Below, piece after piece: positions 23,795 to 28,708 of a stretch of DNA of 28,708 nt. The DNA comes from Caryophanales bacterium UBA5455 (GTDB lineage: Bacteria > Bacillota_I > Bacilli_A > RFN20 > CAG-826): assembly GCA_002427365.1 (NCBI GenBank), contig DIQT01000015.1, forward strand, positions 163,463 to 192,170, given 5' to 3'. Under the pieces are notes generated by a model. The model was not told where the DNA came from. It worked only from the letters and a program-made list of their open reading frames with translations, and ran no database searches. The number at the start of each line of letters is the position of its first letter. Within the stretch, counting starts at the first letter, position 1. Position numbers and translations under genes: made by a program.

Positions 23795-23800
23795 ATTATA
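23795..23800 (-). promoter_or_regulatory. Possible internal promoter -10 of the M42 gene
   Basis: TATAAT lies just after the dUTPase stop and gives +1 near 23788 with a 12-base leader containing the ribosome site. No -35 box fits, so readthrough from the glg operon remains possible. Confidence 0.4.
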
Positions 23801-23802
23801 TT

Positions 23803-24303
23803 TTAATAGTTATTTTCTTGACGTGTGTAATTTATGCTTAACTTATTTTGATAAGCCGCAATAATATCTTCATGGCTAAACCCTAAGGCATCACCAAGGT
23901 TGAGGAATGAGCGGAATGCCGCTAAATAAGCGCGTTGATCATTTGTGATCATAAATTCGACGAATAATTGATAAACATTTAAGAAGTGAGTTGTAAGTTT
24001 ACTATCATCACTTTTTATGTATGAAATTTTATCAACAACAATTCCTGTGGCAAGCCCTAAGGATAGTAAGAAATGTAAGCCATCCGCATATTCATCAAGG
24101 AGGCGGAGACGGTCTTCGCTTCCTTTTTGGGACCAATATTTAAAAGTTCTTGTCGCATTTGCGAGTTCGCTTAATTCAACTAAAAAGGCAAGTTTCCGTT
24201 CTTCAAGCGTTTCACTATACGTTAAATGATGTTTGGAATTAATTAACGCATCAAGCTTTTTTTGCGCGGCGTATAAAATAGCTAAATCAATTGTTTTACT
24301 CAT
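23803..24303 (-). CDS. Dimeric all-alpha dUTPase (dUTPase_2, MazG-like fold)
   Basis: The enzyme would hydrolyse dUTP to dUMP, keeping uracil out of DNA. The 166 residues are all helical. ELSELANATRTFKYW at 43-57 supplies the ExxE metal ligands (Glu43, Glu46), and DEYADGLHF at 70-78 the ExxD pair (Glu71, Asp74). This is the PF08761 pattern of phage and Firmicutes dimeric dUTPases, not the trimeric Dut. The ATG at 24303 overlaps the glgP stop in ATGAGTAA. A GTG six bases further upstream is less likely. Placement behind glycogen genes is odd and the function is inferred from motifs. Another dimeric NTP pyrophosphatase activity is possible. Confidence 0.85.
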   Translation of the reverse strand: MSKTIDLAILYAAQKKLDALINSKHHLTYSETLEERKLAFLVELSELANATRTFKYWSQKGSEDRLRLLDEYADGLHFLLSLGLATGIVVDKISYIKSDDSKLTTHFLNVYQLFVEFMITNDQRAYLAAFRSFLNLGDALGFSHEDIIAAYQNKLSINYTRQENNY

Positions 24304-26725
24304 CTTCACTCACCGTCTCAAGATGCCAAATATCTTTGTTATATTGAGCGATGGTCCGATCGGTTGTAAAGAAACCTGACCGGGCGATATTAATAACAAC
24401 GGATTTCGCCCACGCGGATTTATCTAGATAATGTTTATCGATTTTCCGTGTCTCATCAACATATGCTTGTAAGTCTTCAAGCACGAGGAATTCATCACCC
24501 CGATACATAATTTCATCAAAGATTGACCGGAATTTATCTTTATCACCATTCGACCATGTGCCATCAATTAAGGAATCGATGAGCATTTTGACATCGTTAT
24601 CGCGGTGATAAACATCCCATGGATTATAGCCGGCTTCTTTTTTCGCAAGAACTTCATCTTCTTTTAGCCCAAAGATAAAGCTATGGTCATCACCAACAAA
24701 ATCGTGGATTTCAACGTTAGCGCCATCAAGAGTTCCTAGTGTTAACGCACCATTCATCATAAACTTCATATTGCCAGTACCCGAAGCTTCTTTTCCGGCG
24801 GTCGAAATTTGTTCACTAATATCGGTTGCGGGAATAATAATTTCGGCATTGGAAACCGAGTAGTTTTCAATAAAGACAATCTTAATATATTTATTTACAT
24901 CTTCATCATTATTAACGACTTCCGCAACACCATTAATTAATTCGATAACTTGTTTGGCAAAGTAATATGTTGGAGCGGCTTTTGCACCAAAAATATATGT
25001 TTTTGGGAATGGCCGGAAGTCCGGGTTTGTTTTAATTTCACGGTACACATACATAATTCTAAACACGTTCATTAATTGACGTTTATAAGCATGGAGCCGT
25101 TTAACTTGGGTATCAAAAATGGAATTAGGATCAATATCAAGATTGTTATGAACTTTGACATAATCCGCGAGCCGTTGTTTATTCGCTAATTTAATTTCAA
25201 ATAAGCGTTGGTGAACATCAGCGTCATCAGCGTATTTTTCAAATTCACTAATTTTCCGCATATCATATGTCCAGCCATCACCGATTTTTTCGGTAATTAA
25301 ACTTGCTAGTTCAGGGTTCGCATATAATAACCACCGCCGGTGCGTTACACCGTTTGTTTTGTTATTAAATTTTTCCGGGAAAAGATTGTAATAATCTCTA
25401 AATGTTTGATGTTTTAGGATTTCCGTATGTAAAGCCGCGACGCCATTCACACTAAAGACGGTGTAAAGCGCTAAGTTAGTCATATGAATCATGCCATCTT
25501 TAATAATGGCCATATTGTTTTTTGCATTTTCACTAATCGCCCGTTCATTGAAAAATAAACGCGACCGGCGATGAATTTCTTCAATAATCATATAGCACCG
25601 TGGGGTTAATTTTTGGACATACCGAACGGGCCATTTTTCGAGTGCTTCGACCATGACCGTATGATTTGTATACGCCATAATGCTAGTAACTTGATCCCAA
25701 GCACTATCCCAACTCATATTGTATTCATCCATCATGATCCGCATGATTTCAGGAATTGCCAAAATTGGGTGCGTATCGTTTAATTGGAAGACATATTTAT
25801 CTTTAAAGTTATCAAGTGTTTTATATCTCCGATAATGGGCGCGGACCGCACTTTGTAAACCGGCGGAAACTAAGAAATATTGTTGCCGAAGCCTTAACAT
25901 TTTGCCGTGTTCCGTCGTATCATCAGGATATAAACCATGACATAACTCTTTTAAGGTTCCTAAATATTGTTCGAAACTTACGTTTGTTGGTAAGTTTTCT
26001 TCACTTGGTTCCGCACTCCATAACCGTAAGTTATTAGCGACCCCATTTTTAAATCCGACAACGGTCATATCATAAGGAACCGCTCTAACGTGCGTTGCAT
26101 CAACCGTTCTTATGCCATACGTTCCATCAGCTTTAGGATATGTTTCGGCATGGCCATAAAATTTTACTTCAACCGCGTGTTTGGGTTTCCTTACTTCCCA
26201 AACGTTACCATTAACTAACCATTGATCAGGAATTTCAACTTGCGCGCCTTTTTCAATTTTTTGTTTGAAAAAACCATATTCATAACGAATCGTGTTTCCA
26301 TGGCCTGGTAAACCTAAAGAAGCCATCGAGTCGATAAAACAAGCGGCAAGGCGGCCTAAACCACCATTACCAAGCCCAGCATCGGGTTCTTGTTCTTCTA
26401 AATCATGAATATTAAGTCCTAATTCATTTAATCCATCTTTGGCAATTTGATAAATACCAAGGTTTTGCATGTTATTAACGAGTAAGCGACCAATTAAAAA
26501 TTCCATTGAAAAATAAATCAATTGTTTCTTTTCATTAGTTCTAATCGTTTCACGGGTGTTCCGCCATTCAAAGTTAGCGTAATCGCGTACCATCGATCCA
26601 AGAATATCATACCGTTCTGTTGGGTGCGACCGTTCCACACCATGACCGTATTTTTCAATTAAACGTTGTAAATATTCCTTTTTAAAGTTTTCTGTATTTG
26701 CAAACATCTCACTTCTAATTTTCAT
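24296..26725 (-). CDS. glgP: Glycogen/alpha-glucan phosphorylase
   Basis: GlgP releases glucose-1-phosphate from alpha-1,4-glucan chains. The 809 residues are full length for the GT35 family. DAGLGNGGLGRLAACFIDS (115-133) and the cofactor site EASGTGNMKFMMNGALTLGTLDG (646-668, in two parts), with Lys654 as the pyridoxal phosphate lysine, are unambiguous. NDTHP (316-320) and KRLHAYKRQ (542-550) are further active-site blocks. The start at 26725 has AAAGGAG about seven bases upstream. A longer reading from 26833 overlaps glgB and adds 36 residues with no family match. It lies 49 bases after glgB with no terminator between, so both are in one operon. No allosteric site can be judged by eye. Confidence 0.97.
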   Translation of the reverse strand: MKIRSEMFANTENFKKEYLQRLIEKYGHGVERSHPTERYDILGSMVRDYANFEWRNTRETIRTNEKKQLIYFSMEFLIGRLLVNNMQNLGIYQIAKDGLNELGLNIHDLEEQEPDAGLGNGGLGRLAACFIDSMASLGLPGHGNTIRYEYGFFKQKIEKGAQVEIPDQWLVNGNVWEVRKPKHAVEVKFYGHAETYPKADGTYGIRTVDATHVRAVPYDMTVVGFKNGVANNLRLWSAEPSEENLPTNVSFEQYLGTLKELCHGLYPDDTTEHGKMLRLRQQYFLVSAGLQSAVRAHYRRYKTLDNFKDKYVFQLNDTHPILAIPEIMRIMMDEYNMSWDSAWDQVTSIMAYTNHTVMVEALEKWPVRYVQKLTPRCYMIIEEIHRRSRLFFNERAISENAKNNMAIIKDGMIHMTNLALYTVFSVNGVAALHTEILKHQTFRDYYNLFPEKFNNKTNGVTHRRWLLYANPELASLITEKIGDGWTYDMRKISEFEKYADDADVHQRLFEIKLANKQRLADYVKVHNNLDIDPNSIFDTQVKRLHAYKRQLMNVFRIMYVYREIKTNPDFRPFPKTYIFGAKAAPTYYFAKQVIELINGVAEVVNNDEDVNKYIKIVFIENYSVSNAEIIIPATDISEQISTAGKEASGTGNMKFMMNGALTLGTLDGANVEIHDFVGDDHSFIFGLKEDEVLAKKEAGYNPWDVYHRDNDVKMLIDSLIDGTWSNGDKDKFRSIFDEIMYRGDEFLVLEDLQAYVDETRKIDKHYLDKSAWAKSVVINIARSGFFTTDRTIAQYNKDIWHLETVSEDE

Positions 26726-26774
26726 GTATTTCTCCTTTTTTAACGAATTTTTTCCTTGCAAATTAATCATTTTT

Positions 26775-28708
26775 TTATTTTTTATCGTGGGGATCTTCAA
26801 GGCCGAATTTCGCCGCGATGGTCCGTTTGACAACGACGCGTTTTAATTCAACTTGCGTTTCCCTTGCTTTAACCGCTTCTTCAATTGCTTCCGGTGTTAT
26901 CCGAAACAATGTATCTTCATCGATTTCAACGGTTTCGGGCACTAAATCTTCTTCGACGGGTCGAATATATTTAAAAATCATCGCTCCATAGGACGCTAAT
27001 TTAATACTCATTGAACTATAGCGATTTTCGGGTCCGTGCCACGGGTTTGTTTTAATTTCAAGACCGTTATATTGGTTCCAGCCCCCATAAACATCTTTAT
27101 CGGAGTTAAAGATTTCTTCATAATAGCCAGCTTTAGTTAAACCGATTTCGTAGTTATCGTAATAATTACTTGTCATATTAAACACAAAGACAAGGTGGGA
27201 ATCGCCATACTTCCGTTCAAAGGCATATACCGATTGGCTATTATTATCGACCATTAACCAATTAAAATTCGCTTGGTTATATTCTTCAACGTGTAACGCT
27301 GGTTCAGCCGCATAAATCAAGTTAAGGTCACGAATTAGGCGCGAGACACTATCATGTTTCGGGAAGTTTTTTAACTCCCATGGTAAGGAACAAAGTTCAT
27401 TCCATTCATCAAAGGATGCGAGTTCATTACCCATAAAGTTAAGTTTTTTACCTGGGTGAACCATTTGATACGTGTATAAGTTCCGTAATAAGGCAAACTT
27501 TGTATCGTAATCACCCCACATTTTATTAATAATTGTGCCTTTACCATGGACAACTTCATCATGTGATAATGGCAACAAGAAATTTTCACTAAAGAAATAA
27601 TGCATCGAGAATGTTAATTTATGGTGCTCATAACTTTTGTAAATTGGATCAAGCGCATAATATTTTAACGTGTCATTCATCCAGCCTAAGTCCCATTTAT
27701 AGTCAAAGCCTAAACCGCCCCATTCTAAGGGTCGGGTAACACCGCTATAATCAGAACTATCTTCAGCGATTAGCATAATTTCTGGGTGACGTAAATGAAT
27801 TTTGCCATTTAAGCGGCGTAAAAATTCTGTCGCTCCATGGTTTTCACCTTTACTCCGGTCACCATCCCAAAAGACACAGTTACTAACCGCGTCAATGCGA
27901 ATGCCATCAAAGTGGAAATAACTTAAGAAATAGTTAATTGCACTCATTAAAAACGAACGAACGGGGTCTTTGCCTAAGTCAAATTGAGGTGATCCCCATT
28001 GTGAAAATGTGTGTTTTGGATCACTATATTCATACATTTTTGTGCCATCAAAATTAATTAAACCGTATTCATCAGCGGCAAAGTGAACGACAACAAAATC
28101 AAGAATAACCCCAATGCCGGCTTGGTGAAGACGGTCCACAAAGCTCATTAATTGGTGCGGGTTGCCATAGCGCGAATCAACGGCATAAAAGCCGGTTGCT
28201 TGATAGCCCCAGGATCCATCAAAAGGATATTGGGTAATTGGCATAATTTCAACATGCGTATAACCCATTTCTTTGACGTAAGGAATTAAATAATCCGCTA
28301 CTTCTTCATAACTAGGATAACGCCAGCCATCGACTTTACCTTTCCAACTACCGATATGAAGTTCATAAATACTCATTGGCGCGTCAAAGTTACGGTTTCG
28401 TTTTGCTAACCACTCTTCATCATGCCAAATAAAATTTTCAATATCGAACGTCCGCGAAGCTGAGTATGGCCGAAGTTCGGAGAAAAACGCAAAAGGATCA
28501 GCCTTATCAACGTATTGACCTTGCGCGTTTAAAAAATGATATTTGTACCGTTGATATTGTTCAACATCAGGAATAACAATTTCCCAAACACCAGCTTCAT
28601 CAATTTTATTCATGTTATGAATGCCTGGTTTCCAATCATTAAATTCACCAATTACACTCACATCACTTGCCATTGGAGCGTATAAGCGGAAAGTCGCTAC
28701 GCGCCGAT
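26775..28708 (-). CDS. glgB: 1,4-alpha-glucan branching enzyme, 5' end cut by window edge
   Basis: GlgB makes alpha-1,6 branches in glycogen. The reading frame is open to the right edge (643 residues visible), so the first residues are missing. The visible part starts inside the CBM48 module (RLYAPMASDVSVIGEFNDW). It continues through the GH13 barrel: SWGYQATGFYAVDSRYG, FDGIRIDAVSN (nucleophile Asp), MLIAEDSS (acid Glu), GGLGFDYKWDLGWMND and LPLSHDEVVHGKGT. FMGNELASFDEWNE and a C-terminal beta domain follow. About 60 extra residues after the beta domain are charged and low in complexity. glgP follows after 49 bases. No glgC or glgA is seen in the window; upstream genes would show whether a synthesis operon is present. 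Confidence 0.96.
   Translation of the reverse strand, partial: RRVATFRLYAPMASDVSVIGEFNDWKPGIHNMNKIDEAGVWEIVIPDVEQYQRYKYHFLNAQGQYVDKADPFAFFSELRPYSASRTFDIENFIWHDEEWLAKRNRNFDAPMSIYELHIGSWKGKVDGWRYPSYEEVADYLIPYVKEMGYTHVEIMPITQYPFDGSWGYQATGFYAVDSRYGNPHQLMSFVDRLHQAGIGVILDFVVVHFAADEYGLINFDGTKMYEYSDPKHTFSQWGSPQFDLGKDPVRSFLMSAINYFLSYFHFDGIRIDAVSNCVFWDGDRSKGENHGATEFLRRLNGKIHLRHPEIMLIAEDSSDYSGVTRPLEWGGLGFDYKWDLGWMNDTLKYYALDPIYKSYEHHKLTFSMHYFFSENFLLPLSHDEVVHGKGTIINKMWGDYDTKFALLRNLYTYQMVHPGKKLNFMGNELASFDEWNELCSLPWELKNFPKHDSVSRLIRDLNLIYAAEPALHVEEYNQANFNWLMVDNNSQSVYAFERKYGDSHLVFVFNMTSNYYDNYEIGLTKAGYYEEIFNSDKDVYGGWNQYNGLEIKTNPWHGPENRYSSMSIKLASYGAMIFKYIRPVEEDLVPETVEIDEDTLFRITPEAIEEAVKARETQVELKRVVVKRTIAAKFGLEDPHDKK

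Noticed and set aside
26726..26833. In-frame 36-residue extension at the start of glgP
   Set aside because: It overlaps the end of glgB and lacks similarity to phosphorylases. The ATG at 26725 has AAAGGAG.
1..28708. CRISPR arrays, insertion sequences, prophage genes, tRNA or rRNA genes
   Set aside because: No regularly spaced repeats, transposase or integrase motifs, or tRNA-like folds were recognised in the spacers.

Overview
The window is a chromosomal housekeeping segment of a low-GC Firmicutes-type bacterium, most like the wall-less or near wall-less Bacilli (Acholeplasma, Izemoplasma or RF39-type Mollicutes). Four things point there. Gene order resembles Bacillus (rnhC next to mutS2 and uvrC; ileS-lspA-rluD; a SpoU methylase next to pheS-pheT; mraZ-rsmH followed by ftsA-ftsZ). 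Both aminoacyl-tRNA synthetase operons have T-box leaders. The division cluster has no mur, mraY or pbp gene. TATAAT-type promoters are AT-rich with weak -35 boxes. TGA works as a stop: ygjP/trmH and DUF523/ECF-S overlap as ATGA, and Trp is read from TGG, so the standard bacterial code applies rather than Mycoplasma code 4. The genus cannot be fixed from this sequence. Layout, left to right. 1-1535 (-): a secreted endonuclease I with a bacterial Ig-like domain, cut by the left edge. 1673-5771 (-): mutS2-uvrC, divergent from rnhC (+) across 46 bp; the promoters there predict leaderless mRNAs on both sides. 6748-7032: a convergent non-coding stretch with two back-to-back terminators and further hairpins. 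7033-11294 (-): T-box, ileS, lspA, rluD. 11590-13955 (-): ftsA-ftsZ from its own promoter. 14085-15740 (-): mraZ, rsmH and a 71-residue membrane protein in the ftsL position, with a MraZ-type operator in front and a terminator behind. 15932-19945 (-): Phe T-box, pheS, pheT, a DUF177/YceD gene and a terminator. 20236-21575 (-): YgjP-type metallopeptidase and SpoU RNA methylase. 21655-22655 (+): a TudS-like DUF523 protein overlapping an ECF transporter S component. 22687-28708 (-): glgB (cut by the right edge), glgP, a dimeric-type dUTPase and an M42 aminopeptidase. The genes cover DNA repair and R-loop or junction processing (UvrC, MutS2, RNase HIII), translation (IleS, PheST, RsmH, RluD, SpoU), FtsZ-based division without visible wall synthesis, lipoprotein maturation, glycogen storage and use, and scavenging (secreted nuclease, peptidase, ECF uptake, dUTPase). 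No phage, insertion sequence, CRISPR array, rRNA or tRNA gene was seen. I do not see a clearly new multi-gene defence or metabolic system. The points most worth following are the degenerate FtsA and vestigial FtsL in a wall-gene-free cluster, the paired leaderless promoters at mutS2/rnhC, the unassigned structured transcript at 6774-7032, the DUF523-ECF couple, and the altered Smr motif of MutS2.
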